A DNA stretch of 64,000 bases from the NCBI GenBank assembly GCA_964568395.1, contig CAZMPN010000009.1, forward strand, positions 1 to 64,000. Reading direction: 5' to 3'. The stretch comes from UBA6016 sp964568395 (GTDB lineage Bacteria; Campylobacterota; Campylobacteria; Campylobacterales; UBA6016). The notes under the pieces are model-generated. The model was not told the DNA's origin. It did no database searches and saw nothing but the letters and a program-made list of their open reading frames with translations. Below are positions 17,273-26,489 of this stretch, in pieces. Made by a program: the position numbers and the translations under genes. Positions within the stretch are counted from its first letter, which is position 1; each line of letters opens with the position of its first letter.

Positions 17273-17317
17273 TTAGAATGATGGCAATTTATATATAAAA
17301 AAAGTATTCTAATTGCC
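17273..17317 (+). repeat. Overlapping, mutually exclusive inverted repeats at the start of the first sensor kinase
   Basis: TTAGAAT (17273-17279) complements ATTCTAA (17306-17312), and GGCAATT (17283-17289) complements AATTGCC (17311-17317). The two downstream arms share two bases, so only one pairing can form fully. The second arm covers the predicted TTG start (17313). This could be an RNA switch or a protein-binding arrangement. Confidence 0.4.
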
Positions 17318-19928
17318 TATAGATAAACAAAAATTTTTAAATACCTCCATGTTTTTTACCGCCGTAATTACGGGCGTTTTATGGGTTGGCGGATACTACT
17401 ATTTAAAAGATGACGCTAGAGACCAAAAAGAGTTCTATCTTTCCAAGCAGACAAAAAGCCAGCAAATAGCGTGGGACGCAACCGTCAACACTCATAAGAT
17501 AGGCATGAGCGCATATTTCGACGCATATATAATGACGCCGACGGTCGCCTCGTATATGAAAAAAGCGAACTCCAAGGATCACTCCTTGAAAGATATAGCT
17601 AGAGAGGAGCTCTACAGGGAGCTTCACCCCTATTATCTGAGGCTTGAGGATAGAAACGTACGCCAGCTCCATTTTCACGACAGGGAAAACAACTCCTTTT
17701 TGCGTTTCCACCAGAAGGATAGGTTTGGAGATTCGCTCAACTCCACCAGGCCTTCGGTCGTTTTGGCCAACAAGTATAAAAGGGTCGTGCAAGGTTTTGA
17801 AACAGGCAGGGTAGTGAGCGGTTTTAGGAACGTATTTCCGATAGTCTACAACGGGGAGCATCTCGGCAGCGTAGAGCTCAGCCAGTCTTTTGGAGCCATC
17901 AAAAACGAACTGGGCAAGCTGGAGCCGTCAAAAGAGTATTTGATGGCGTTAAGGGCGTCCCAGATATTGCAGAAGATTTTTGAAGAGCAAAAAAAGCTCT
18001 ATTCAAAGACCGGATTTAGCGACGAGTGGCTGATCGAAGACGTAAAAGACGAGCTCGGCGGCGGCAAAAACATACTAAGCGCAAATATCGTCCAATTATC
18101 GGCGGCGCTAAGAAAGCATGCCGATTTTACCAAGATGCTCGATAAAGGCTTGGCTTTTTCGTATGCGCTAGAGCATGGAGGACAAACATTTTCGGTTACC
18201 GTTACGCCGGTTTTTGATATTAGCGGGCATTATGCGGCCGCATTAATCTCTTTTATGCCGTCAAAAGAGCTTCAGAATATTAACGTCGACTTTGATTTTA
18301 GGCTGCTGCACTTTTCGGCGATGCTTCTGATAGCCGCCGCCGCCCTTTTTTGGCTACTTCGGAGCAGAAAAAGCCTCGAGCGCGAGAAAAAAAGGCTCGA
18401 CGCAATATTGCAAACGATGGGCGAGGGGCTTTACGTCATAGACGTAGAGGGAAGAATAAAATATATAAACAACGCCGCCTTGGATATGCTCGGGCTAACC
18501 GCAAAAAGTCCGGTCGGGGAGGTGGCCCACTATCTCTTCCATTCGCACGGCCAGAACGGACATACGAGCCTGGTCGAGTGCCCTATATACAAAACCATCG
18601 TTAGCGGCGACAGGTACGTCGGAATAGATAGTTTCATAAGGAGCGACGGCTCGATATTTCCGGTCGACGTGATTAGTTCGCCGCTCTTTGAGGACGACGA
18701 GATAATAGGCTCCGTAGCGGTCTTTAGAGATATCGCCAATAGGCTGGAGCTGGAAAACGAGCTAAAGAACCTAAACAAAGAGCTGGAAAAAAGAGTCGAA
18801 AGCGAAGTTGAAAAAAGATTTGAGAGCGAGGCTATATTTAGGGCCATATTCAACAACAGCCCGGAGGGCGTATTGATACTTGACGAAGACGGTAGGTTTG
18901 TCGAGTGCAACAGAGCCGCGGCTTCGATGCTTGGTATGGAGGCGTCCGACATAGTGGGCAAAAGACCTTGCGAACTCTCCCCGGAAATGCAGCCGGAATC
19001 CGGATTTTTTAGCGAAAACGCTGCGAGAATGTTCATAAGGGCGGCGATGGCAGGCGAAAACCAGCGCTTTGAATGGGCGTATCTAAACAGCGGCGGCAGA
19101 TATGTGCTGATAGAGGTCGTACTATCCGCCATGAATAGGGGGCAAAAAACCGAGCTGCTCATGCTGTGGAGGGATATCACCCAGATAAGGGAGCTCCAAA
19201 AAGAGAAAGAGAGCCAGCATGCGCTGCTCGTGCAGCAAAATAAGCTTGCAGAGCTTGGTTCCATGATAGGGGCGATAGCCCACCAGTGGAAACAGCCGCT
19301 CAACAATATCTGGCTTATGGCGCAAGATATGAAGATGAGCTACGATATGAACGAGCTGACGCCGGAATATATGGATAGCTTCAAAAAGCAGATGGGCGAA
19401 CAGGTAAAGTTTATGAGCCAAACCATCGAGGATTTCAGAAGTTTCTATAAACCGTCAAAGAGCGCGTCTAAGTTCGAGCTAAAAAAAGCGGTCGAGTCGG
19501 TTATCTCTCTCGTCAAAATACAGCTAGACAAAGACGGGATAGAGATATTGCCGGATATGTGCGACGGTCTTAGCATAGTCGGTTTTGAGAGCGAATTCAA
19601 ACAAGTCGTCCTCAATATCGCCAACAACGCGAAAGACGCTTTTGAGAATAAGGATATAAAAAATAAAGAGATATACGTACGGTTATCCAGGGAGGGCGAC
19701 AACGCCGTTTTGCGCATAGGGGACAACGCAGGCGGCATAGACGAAGAGCTGTTCGTAAACGACAAATTGTTCGAGCCATATAATACCACCAAGGGCGAAA
19801 AAGGAACCGGGGTGGGGCTTTCGCTAAGCAAGACGATAGTAGAGAAACATCTAGGCGGCAGGATATGGGCGCACAATATGAAAGACGGGGCGGAGTTCGT
19901 GATAGAGCTGCCGCTTGCGTTGGAGTAG
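17313..19928 (+). CDS. Orphan sensor histidine kinase: Cache (dCache_3-like), two PAS domains
   Basis: 871 residues from a TTG start; an in-frame ATG at 17349 would remove 12 residues and neither has a clear Shine-Dalgarno. TM1 (~14-31), a periplasmic double-Cache sensor with LHFHDRENNSFLRFHQ and SVELSQSFG, TM2 (~331-348), PAS1 (~360-470), a short coiled coil, PAS2 (~505-615), then HisKA with HQWKQPLNN (phospho-accepting His657) and a HATPase with NIANNAKDAF, GDNAGGID and GTGVGLSLSK. All catalytic boxes are present. No response regulator is nearby. A second Cache kinase follows after 6 bases. Confidence 0.85.
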   Translation: MPIDKQKFLNTSMFFTAVITGVLWVGGYYYLKDDARDQKEFYLSKQTKSQQIAWDATVNTHKIGMSAYFDAYIMTPTVASYMKKANSKDHSLKDIAREELYRELHPYYLRLEDRNVRQLHFHDRENNSFLRFHQKDRFGDSLNSTRPSVVLANKYKRVVQGFETGRVVSGFRNVFPIVYNGEHLGSVELSQSFGAIKNELGKLEPSKEYLMALRASQILQKIFEEQKKLYSKTGFSDEWLIEDVKDELGGGKNILSANIVQLSAALRKHADFTKMLDKGLAFSYALEHGGQTFSVTVTPVFDISGHYAAALISFMPSKELQNINVDFDFRLLHFSAMLLIAAAALFWLLRSRKSLEREKKRLDAILQTMGEGLYVIDVEGRIKYINNAALDMLGLTAKSPVGEVAHYLFHSHGQNGHTSLVECPIYKTIVSGDRYVGIDSFIRSDGSIFPVDVISSPLFEDDEIIGSVAVFRDIANRLELENELKNLNKELEKRVESEVEKRFESEAIFRAIFNNSPEGVLILDEDGRFVECNRAAASMLGMEASDIVGKRPCELSPEMQPESGFFSENAARMFIRAAMAGENQRFEWAYLNSGGRYVLIEVVLSAMNRGQKTELLMLWRDITQIRELQKEKESQHALLVQQNKLAELGSMIGAIAHQWKQPLNNIWLMAQDMKMSYDMNELTPEYMDSFKKQMGEQVKFMSQTIEDFRSFYKPSKSASKFELKKAVESVISLVKIQLDKDGIEILPDMCDGLSIVGFESEFKQVVLNIANNAKDAFENKDIKNKEIYVRLSREGDNAVLRIGDNAGGIDEELFVNDKLFEPYNTTKGEKGTGVGLSLSKTIVEKHLGGRIWAHNMKDGAEFVIELPLALE

Positions 19929-19934
19929 TATTTA

Positions 19935-21812
19935 ATGCCGCAACTTTTAGTCAGGACGCTCAGCAGAAAGATAAATCTGTTTATCGCTTTTTTCGTTGCG
20001 CTGCTATCGCTTTTTGCCGCCTCAGCGCTCTATTTCGATATGAAAAAAATTGGCGAGGAAAAGAACGGCTATAATATATCGATAGCCAACAACGTATTTG
20101 AAACGAATATGAACTTTGAAAAAGCCTCCCTTCTCCAGACGCTAATAGCGGTCAAAAACAATCCGGTTTTCTTGGAGGCTTTTGCATCCGGAGACAGAAA
20201 AAGACTTCTGGGCGTAACGAAACCATTTTTTGACGAGATAAAAGCCAAACATAAAATCACACATTTTTACTTCATAATGCCAGATAAAAAATGCCATTTA
20301 AGGGTCCATAAGCCGGAAGAGTTCGGCGATATGATATGGAGAACTACGCTGCAAAGGGCCGCCGAGCGCCAAAGCGAATATGTCGGCTTGGAGATGGGAA
20401 TGAACTTCTTTTCGCTGAGGGCCGTTTCGCCAGTATACGGGAAGGGTGGGGAACTGCTCGGATATATAGAGCTTGGGCGTGAGATAGACCACTTTTTCGA
20501 GCTTTTTAAGAAGCAGACAAATTTCGACATCTCGCTTTTGATGGACGATAAATATGTGAGCCATTACGAGATGGATAAAGGAGTAAGGCTGAAGCCGCAC
20601 GGACATAAAGTCGGCGGCTTTACCGTGCTAAACAGCTCAGATATCAAATTGGCCGAGAGGATAATACCCGGCATCCAGATCACCGGCACAGGGGATAAGG
20701 TGTTCGATGACGTAGAAGTGGACGGAAAGCACTATTTTTGCTACGCTAGAAGCATAAACGACGCAAACGGGGATGTGGCGGGTCACCTTCTGATATCGTT
20801 CGATAACACACAAATCATGCACGACATAGCCAAGCAGTATATGTTTATGTCGGCAATAGCCGTTGTAATAGCTGTTTTGATGGCGCTTTTTGTTAGGCAC
20901 GGACTAAATAGGGAGATTCTAAGACCGCTCGACAAGATAAGGGGCGGAATCGTAAATTTCTTCGACTATATAAGAGGCGAGACGGACAAGCTAAACTACA
21001 TAGAGCCTATGCAAAACAACGAGATAGGTTTTATAGCCAACGCATTGAACGAGAGTATGGAGGAGACGGTCAATATCCTTGCCGAGAACAAAAAAAACGA
21101 GGTTTTCTACTTCCAGCAGTCAAGGGTCAGCGCCCTTGGAGAGGTGATAAGCAATATAGGGCACCATTGGCGGCAGCCGCTAAACGCCATTTCCATTATG
21201 GCCCAAGACCTGAAATACGCAAAGGCCGCAAACGAGCTGACCGACGAGTATCTAAACACGATGGTGGGGAGGATTACGAACATCACAAAGGCGCTCTCCA
21301 AGACGATCGACGATTTGAGGCTTTTCTATCGTCCGTCTTCCAAGAAAGAGGAGTTTGCGATAGAAGAAGAGATACAAAAGGTGGTCAATTTCTTCGAGGT
21401 ACGATATGCGGAACTCGGCATAAAGATAGAGTATACCTTCGATTTCAAACACCCTATTACGGCGTATAAGAACGAATTTTCGCAAGTGCTTATACATATC
21501 CTTAAAAACTCGGAAGAGGCGATAGCCGCCAACCGTGTCGCAAACGGCAAAATAGAGATTACTACTTCCGAAGCGGGCGACTGGCTCATGGTCTCCATAT
21601 CCGACAACGGCGGCGGCGTAGATAAAAACACGCTGGAAAAGATATTCGACCCGTATTTTACGACAAAACACAAGGCGATAGACGTAGGACTGGGGCTCTA
21701 CCTGTCTAAAACGATGGTGGAGAAAAATATGGGCGGCATATTGAGAGCCGAAAATATAGAAAACGGCCTTAGGATTGAGATGCTTTTGCCGCGTACCGGC
21801 CCTAGGTTCTAG
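19935..21812 (+). CDS. Orphan sensor histidine kinase with dCache_3-like domain
   Basis: 625 residues. TM1 (~14-35); a periplasmic Cache domain sharing LRVHKPEEFGD and ...PVYGKGGELLGYIELG with its upstream neighbour and typical of dCache_3; TM2 (~295-315); a HAMP-like linker; HisKA of the HWRQPLN class (IGHHWRQPLNAI, His410); and a HATPase with KNSEEAI, DNGGGVD and GLGLYLSKTM. GGAG overlapping the previous gene's end gives the ATG at 19935. The tandem pair probably arose by duplication of the sensor, then lost the two PAS domains in this copy or gained them in the other. Confidence 0.85.
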   Translation: MPQLLVRTLSRKINLFIAFFVALLSLFAASALYFDMKKIGEEKNGYNISIANNVFETNMNFEKASLLQTLIAVKNNPVFLEAFASGDRKRLLGVTKPFFDEIKAKHKITHFYFIMPDKKCHLRVHKPEEFGDMIWRTTLQRAAERQSEYVGLEMGMNFFSLRAVSPVYGKGGELLGYIELGREIDHFFELFKKQTNFDISLLMDDKYVSHYEMDKGVRLKPHGHKVGGFTVLNSSDIKLAERIIPGIQITGTGDKVFDDVEVDGKHYFCYARSINDANGDVAGHLLISFDNTQIMHDIAKQYMFMSAIAVVIAVLMALFVRHGLNREILRPLDKIRGGIVNFFDYIRGETDKLNYIEPMQNNEIGFIANALNESMEETVNILAENKKNEVFYFQQSRVSALGEVISNIGHHWRQPLNAISIMAQDLKYAKAANELTDEYLNTMVGRITNITKALSKTIDDLRLFYRPSSKKEEFAIEEEIQKVVNFFEVRYAELGIKIEYTFDFKHPITAYKNEFSQVLIHILKNSEEAIAANRVANGKIEITTSEAGDWLMVSISDNGGGVDKNTLEKIFDPYFTTKHKAIDVGLGLYLSKTMVEKNMGGILRAENIENGLRIEMLLPRTGPRF

Positions 21813-21988
21813 TAGGTTTTACCCAAAACCGATACGCAAAAACGCTCGCGGACGGCTTTTGGTGCGAATTCTAAGCAGCTTAACGCTATTATTATCTATA
21901 AAAACTCCGCATTCCATCCTGGACACTAAACCACCGTGTTATATCGATGCAGCGGGCACATAGAGCATAAAACGCTTTTTTAAAAAAA

Positions 21989-21994
21989 TATTAT
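21989..21994 (+). promoter_or_regulatory. Possible -10 box for pycB
   Basis: TATTAT lies in an AT-rich run 22 bases before the TTG start, and AGGA (22003-22006) follows. The 200-bp spacer 21813-22015 otherwise holds no convincing gene; a 62-codon open frame there looks like chance. Confidence 0.35.
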
Positions 21995-22015
21995 TTTGTT
22001 TTAGGATAACAGATT

Positions 22016-23869
22016 TTGAAGGCTAAAAAACTAATTTCCGTTATGGATACATCTTTTCGCGACGGCCTCCAGTCGGTATACGGCGGGCGCGTACTTCTGG
22101 AAGATATAAAACCTGCCATACAAGCGTTCGTCGATGCCGGGATAGAACATTTTGAATTCGGCGGCGGCGCGAGATTTCAGTCGCTTTATTTTTACTGCAA
22201 CGAAGACGCCTTCGATATGATGGACACCTTCAGGAGTATAGTCGGGCCTAAAGTAAAACTTCAGACCCTTTCCCGCGGCGTCAGCCATGTAGGGCTGGAT
22301 ACCGGTTCCAGAGACGTAATAGACCTTCACGCAAAGCTTTTCAAAAAACACGGTGCGACCACCATAAGAAACTTCGATGCGCTAAACGACGTTCAAAACC
22401 TGATATATCCCGCCGAGTGCATCAAAAAACACGGACTAAACCACGAAGTGTGCGTAACCGTGATGGAGCTTCCTCCGGGCTGCGAAGGCGCGCACGAAGC
22501 CGATTTTTATATGGGTGTCCTTAGGAATATACTAGATAGCGGACTTCCTTTTGACTCGGTATGCTTCAAAGACGCTTCAGGCACCGCAAGACCGAGAAAA
22601 ATATACGACACGATAAAAGCGGCCAGAGAACTTCTAGGCCAAGATATGCACATCAGATTTCATACGCACGAGACCGCGGGCGTGAGCGTGGCTTGTTATC
22701 TCGCCGCTCTAGAGGCCGGCGCAGACGGCATAGACCTTGCCATGGACCCGGTAAGCGGCGGCACCAGCCAGCCGGATACGCTAACGATGCTGCACGCGCT
22801 AAAAGGCAGCGAATTCGATATGGGGCTCGAGGCGAAAAAGCTGCTTGAGGCGCAAAAAGTCCTGAAGGATTGCCTAAAAGACTATTTCGTTCCGCCGGAG
22901 GCGAAAGAGGTCTGTACTCTTATACCTTTCTCCCCTATGCCTGGCGGCGCTTTGACCGCGAACACGCAAATGATGAGGGATACAAAAACTCTCGATAAGC
23001 TGCCTGCGGCGCTGGAAGCGATGGGCGAAGTGGTCGCAAGAGGCGGTTTCGGTACGTCCGTTACGCCCGTGAGCCAGTTTTATTTCCAGCAGGCGTTCAA
23101 CAACGTCGTATTCGGTCCTTGGAAAAAGATAGCCGACGGCTACGGAAAAATGCTTCTCGGTTATTTTGGTAAAACCCCTGTTGCGCCTGATGCCGAACTG
23201 GTTAAGATCGCAAAGGAACAGTTAAATTTAGAGCCGTCGACAGAGAATCCGCTTGACGTCGCCGACAGGGATTTCAACAAAAGCCTAGCCTGCTTTGAAG
23301 AGCAGCTAAGACACAATAACCTGCCGATTACAGAAGAAAACCTCTTCATAGTCGCTACCTGCGCCGAAAAAGGAATAGCTTTCCTGAAAGGCGAAGCGAA
23401 GGTAAACGTCAGAAAAGTGGACCACCTTGCCGTAGAGGGCGGAGCAAAAGCCGAAGAAAAAATAGTCCACGATATGTTCGAAAAATTCGACTCCTACTCG
23501 GTGGCGGCGCCTGAAGCGGAACTGAAGGTATCTGCCCTGCCTGAATTTTCATCCGAATACGAAGAGAGCTGGAGCAAGAAAAACATATCGTTCAAGCTAG
23601 AAAGAAAAGCAAAAGACCTATCGGCCGGTGCGGCCGGCGGTATGGATGCCGACGGCAACATACATGTACACGCTCCGCTTCCGTCCGAGGTTATAAAAGT
23701 ATTGGTGCAGGTCGGCGACGAAGTCAAGGATGGGCAAGACCTGCTTATACTTGAGGCTATGAAGATGGTTATGGAGGTTCAAGCTCCCGCCGACGGTATT
23801 GTAAAAGCGATACACGTAAAACAGGGCGGCACGGTAGAGAGCGGACAAGTCCTCGTTACTCTGGAATAA
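22016..23869 (+). CDS. pycB: Pyruvate carboxylase subunit B (biotin-containing carboxyltransferase)
   Basis: 617 residues. The N-terminal carboxyltransferase TIM barrel opens with VMDTSFRDGLQSVYGGR and includes FHTHETAGVSVAC. A PYC_OADA-type middle domain follows, and the C-terminal ~75 residues are a biotinyl domain with EAMKMVME (biotinylated lysine). The partner biotin carboxylase (PycA) is not in the window, as usual for the two-subunit enzyme. Its role would be anaplerotic oxaloacetate formation from pyruvate; an oxaloacetate decarboxylase alpha subunit is the alternative, but no beta/gamma genes are adjacent. The TTG start has AGGA at 9 bases; the family starts near this point. Confidence 0.85.
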   Translation: MKAKKLISVMDTSFRDGLQSVYGGRVLLEDIKPAIQAFVDAGIEHFEFGGGARFQSLYFYCNEDAFDMMDTFRSIVGPKVKLQTLSRGVSHVGLDTGSRDVIDLHAKLFKKHGATTIRNFDALNDVQNLIYPAECIKKHGLNHEVCVTVMELPPGCEGAHEADFYMGVLRNILDSGLPFDSVCFKDASGTARPRKIYDTIKAARELLGQDMHIRFHTHETAGVSVACYLAALEAGADGIDLAMDPVSGGTSQPDTLTMLHALKGSEFDMGLEAKKLLEAQKVLKDCLKDYFVPPEAKEVCTLIPFSPMPGGALTANTQMMRDTKTLDKLPAALEAMGEVVARGGFGTSVTPVSQFYFQQAFNNVVFGPWKKIADGYGKMLLGYFGKTPVAPDAELVKIAKEQLNLEPSTENPLDVADRDFNKSLACFEEQLRHNNLPITEENLFIVATCAEKGIAFLKGEAKVNVRKVDHLAVEGGAKAEEKIVHDMFEKFDSYSVAAPEAELKVSALPEFSSEYEESWSKKNISFKLERKAKDLSAGAAGGMDADGNIHVHAPLPSEVIKVLVQVGDEVKDGQDLLILEAMKMVMEVQAPADGIVKAIHVKQGGTVESGQVLVTLE

Positions 23870-23887
23870 CAAGTTTTCCTATTTGCG

Positions 23888-23911
23888 GCGAAGCGGGACC
23901 TTCCGCTTCGC
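23888..23911. terminator. Bidirectional terminator-like stem-loop between pycB and the chemoreceptor
   Basis: GCGAAGCGG (23888-23896) pairs perfectly with CCGCTTCGC (23903-23911), a nine-base stem with a six-base loop, in the gap between two convergent genes. Neither side has a strong U-tract, so termination efficiency is uncertain. Confidence 0.55.
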
Positions 23912-23921
23912 ATCCTTCCTA

Positions 23922-25466
23922 CTACGTATTAAAAATATTCAACTCTTTTTTCAGTTTGTCGGAGCTATTGACAAGTATGGATATCGTATTCGCTATCTCT
24001 TGTATATACTCGTAGTTTGCGGTCGTCATCGTTTCGTTGGCGTGTATCGCCTCTATCAGCTTGCCTATCTTTTCGCTGTTTTCGGAAAAGCTGCTTGCCG
24101 CCGAGTTTGACCTTTGCGCGGCCTCCCTCATCGTATGCACCGTTTTTTCTAGGGTTATGCTGACATCCGAAGAGTCTTTGGACAGTTTCGCGATATTCGC
24201 CGCGTTTTTGTTTATTTCGTCGCTGCTATCGCCGATGGATTGGACCACTACGTTTACCGTGCTTTGGATTTCCGTAAGCGACTTTTGCGTTCTCTCCGCC
24301 AGCTTCCTTACTTCGTCGGCCACGACGGCAAAACCTCTGCCGTGCTCGCCGGCCCTGGCGGCTTCTATCGCCGCATTTAGCGCCAGCAGGTTTGTCTGGT
24401 CGGCTATATCGCTTATCACCGTCAATATATTCGTAATTTCGTCAGCCGTCCTAGTCAGCTCGTAGAATTTCTCCGACATGCTGTTTTCTGTTTGCGCTGT
24501 ATGTTCGATATTCCTCGTAAAATCGGATATCTTCTTGTTGATCTCCAGGAGCGTTGCGTTTGCGGCGTCCAGCTGCTCTTTTGTCTGGGCCGTATCCTCT
24601 CCGGTTTTTGAGAGAGATTGCTTTATCGCATCGCTGCTTTGGGTTACCTCATGCATGGAGCGGTTTTGTTCCTGTGCGCTGCTTCCTAGTTTTTGCGTGA
24701 TTGCGTTTATATTGTTTGTGATAGACGCCGTCTCGTCCGCGCTTCTTTTGGCGGTATTTAGCACGTCCCTTAGCGAGCCGATCAGATTTGCAAAAGCAGC
24801 CTCTTCCTGCGTGCTCGTGCTCGTGCGTATGGTGAAGTCGTTGTTTTTTGTGATTGTCTGAACCATGCTGGAGACGTTCAGGGACGCCACGTGGTGCTTG
24901 GTTATCGCATATATCATGTATACCAAGACGATAGCTTCCAGTACGACGAATGCGGCATGCAAGAATACTATATCCCATCCGCAGCCGTAGTTGTACAGCA
25001 TTATCGGGGTTCCGCCTATGGAGACGCCGTTTAGCTGTAGGTACGTAAACAAAAGATGGTGTACGGCTATCGTAAGCGCCGCCGCTACCGTCGGCAGAAT
25101 ATCCTTATACAGGGACATAAAGGCCAGTACGACGAAGACGTGGAAGTGCATCTCTATTCTTCCTAGATGCTGCTGTATCATTATGATCGGAAACCCCATA
25201 ATCAGGATACCCATAGAAATCCTGGAGATATTGGTGCCTTTGAACATCGCGTACGCCGCATACGCCAGTCCGGTAATGAGGCCGCCGCCTACTATCCCCA
25301 GTATATAGGTGCCGTACGTAAGAGACGTCAGGAATGCCACGATTGCCCAGTTGATCATGAATATATACAAGAATATCTTGTCGGATTGCGCGGCCTCGTC
25401 GTTTAGTTTTTGCTGTACCAGAGGCGGGAGATCTTTGTAAATCCCCATCAGTACGGATAAGTTCAT
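23922..25466 (-). CDS. Methyl-accepting chemotaxis protein with His-rich multi-pass membrane sensor domain
   Basis: 514 residues. Instead of a periplasmic ligand domain the first ~185 residues form about five or six membrane segments carrying H100, H107, H109, H136-H137 and H170 (motifs GRIEMHFHVF, AVHHLLF, FLHAAFVV), candidate heme or metal ligands. The cytoplasmic half has the canonical tip DIADQTNLLALNAAIEAARA and GRGFAVVADEVRKLAER. Related His-rich membrane modules precede MCP and GGDEF domains in other bacteria; their ligand is not established. The start overlaps the stop of the upstream SCO gene by 4 bases, so the two are one translational unit. Confidence 0.82.
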   Translation of the reverse strand: MNLSVLMGIYKDLPPLVQQKLNDEAAQSDKIFLYIFMINWAIVAFLTSLTYGTYILGIVGGGLITGLAYAAYAMFKGTNISRISMGILIMGFPIIMIQQHLGRIEMHFHVFVVLAFMSLYKDILPTVAAALTIAVHHLLFTYLQLNGVSIGGTPIMLYNYGCGWDIVFLHAAFVVLEAIVLVYMIYAITKHHVASLNVSSMVQTITKNNDFTIRTSTSTQEEAAFANLIGSLRDVLNTAKRSADETASITNNINAITQKLGSSAQEQNRSMHEVTQSSDAIKQSLSKTGEDTAQTKEQLDAANATLLEINKKISDFTRNIEHTAQTENSMSEKFYELTRTADEITNILTVISDIADQTNLLALNAAIEAARAGEHGRGFAVVADEVRKLAERTQKSLTEIQSTVNVVVQSIGDSSDEINKNAANIAKLSKDSSDVSITLEKTVHTMREAAQRSNSAASSFSENSEKIGKLIEAIHANETMTTANYEYIQEIANTISILVNSSDKLKKELNIFNT

Positions 25467-26029
25467 TTTAACTGCTTGTCTATATGTTCTTGTATTGTGC
25501 GGTAGTCGAAAGGCCTAGTTATATATACCTGCGATAATCTATATATATTCTCCTTTTGTTGCGAAAACAGATATAGATGCCCGCTATGATACATCTCTCC
25601 GGTCTCCGTTAGCGGTTTGCTGTAGTAGAGGTCTAGCTCTTTTTGGAATTTTGAAAGCTCGGCGCTATTTATCTCCACGCCGTGAAAGGCCGGGTTGAAA
25701 TATTTGGCGTAGCTATCGGAGCCTTCGTGTAGGTCGCTGATATTTATGAAATACACCCCTACGTTCTTGCTATCCTTGAGCGCCTTATAGACGCCGTCTA
25801 TCTCCTGCATCGTAGGGCCGCATATCGTTTTGCAGCCGACCACCCCGAAATATAAAAGCGCTACTTTCGGATAAGGCTTCTCTAGAAAATTGATCGGCAT
25901 AACCACATCTTTTTGCGCTGAAATCGGCTTTGCGCTCTGGTGCGCAAGCATGGGAAAGCCGAGCCCGATAAGCACTATAAAAGAAACGGCTATAAACAAA
26001 CCGCCGACTATTTTTTGCCGCCTTCTCAC
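25463..26029 (-). CDS. SCO1/SenC-like membrane-anchored thioredoxin-fold protein
   Basis: 188 residues from a GTG start with AAGG upstream. An N-terminal membrane anchor (~8-25) is followed by a thioredoxin fold with GCKTICGPTM, giving the SCO spacing Cys66-x3-Cys70, and MYHSGHLYLF, where His148 matches the conserved copper-ligand histidine. SCO proteins deliver copper to CuA of oxidases or act as thiol reductants on the outer face of the membrane. No oxidase gene is adjacent; instead the next gene is the His-rich chemoreceptor, suggesting a sensory or redox-coupled role. Family assignment is fairly secure, function inferred. Confidence 0.75.
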   Translation of the reverse strand: MRRRQKIVGGLFIAVSFIVLIGLGFPMLAHQSAKPISAQKDVVMPINFLEKPYPKVALLYFGVVGCKTICGPTMQEIDGVYKALKDSKNVGVYFINISDLHEGSDSYAKYFNPAFHGVEINSAELSKFQKELDLYYSKPLTETGEMYHSGHLYLFSQQKENIYRLSQVYITRPFDYRTIQEHIDKQLK

Positions 26030-26123
26030 CTTTTTTGCCTTTATGCCCTATAATTTGACCGTTGGTATGAAAAAAATATTTTAGTATGCGTTAGTAGTAA
26101 ATTTGTGACAAAAATGGAATATT

Positions 26124-26489
26124 ATGAAAATAAGAGTTTATTATGAAGATACCGACATAGGAGGCGTCGTCTATTACGCCAACTATTTGAAGTTCATAGA
26201 GCGCGCCAGAAGCGAAATTTTTTTTGAAAAAGGGCTCTCTCCTATTATAGAAGGCGGAGCTTTCGTCGTGAGGAGCCTGCATGCGGAGTATTTGAAATCG
26301 GCGGTGTTCGGAGATGTTTTGGACATAAAAACAACCCCGAAGGATATAAGATCGGCTTCGCTTACGCTTTTCCAAGAGGTTTTCAGAGGCGAGGAGAAGC
26401 TTTTCGAGGCGCATGTAAAGCTGGCTTACGTAAAAGAGGGGAGGCCTGCGAAGATTCCAAGCGAGGCGGCTCTACTCTTTGGTTCCTAG
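26124..26489 (+). CDS. ybgC: YbgC/4-hydroxybenzoyl-CoA thioesterase family acyl-CoA thioesterase
   Basis: A 121-residue hot-dog fold protein. YYEDTDIGGVVYYANYLKFIERAR holds the catalytic aspartate region (D-T-D-x-x-G-V-V-Y-Y-A-N-Y). YbgC proteins hydrolyse short or acyl-ACP/CoA thioesters and in many proteobacteria sit beside tol-pal genes; that context is absent here. GGA precedes the ATG. The 3' end overlaps the convergent kinase gene by 18 bases, and it diverges from the SCO gene over a 94-bp AT-rich spacer. Confidence 0.85.
   Translation: MKIRVYYEDTDIGGVVYYANYLKFIERARSEIFFEKGLSPIIEGGAFVVRSLHAEYLKSAVFGDVLDIKTTPKDIRSASLTLFQEVFRGEEKLFEAHVKLAYVKEGRPAKIPSEAALLFGS

Noticed and set aside
21813..22015. 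A possible small gene or RNA between the second Cache kinase and pycB
   Set aside because: The 62-codon frame has no ribosome site or recognisable motif, and no tRNA-like or other RNA fold was seen.
24805..24835. Short CGTGCT tandem repeat inside the second chemoreceptor
   Set aside because: It encodes a Ser/Thr run in frame and has too few units to be a phase-variable or CRISPR-like repeat.
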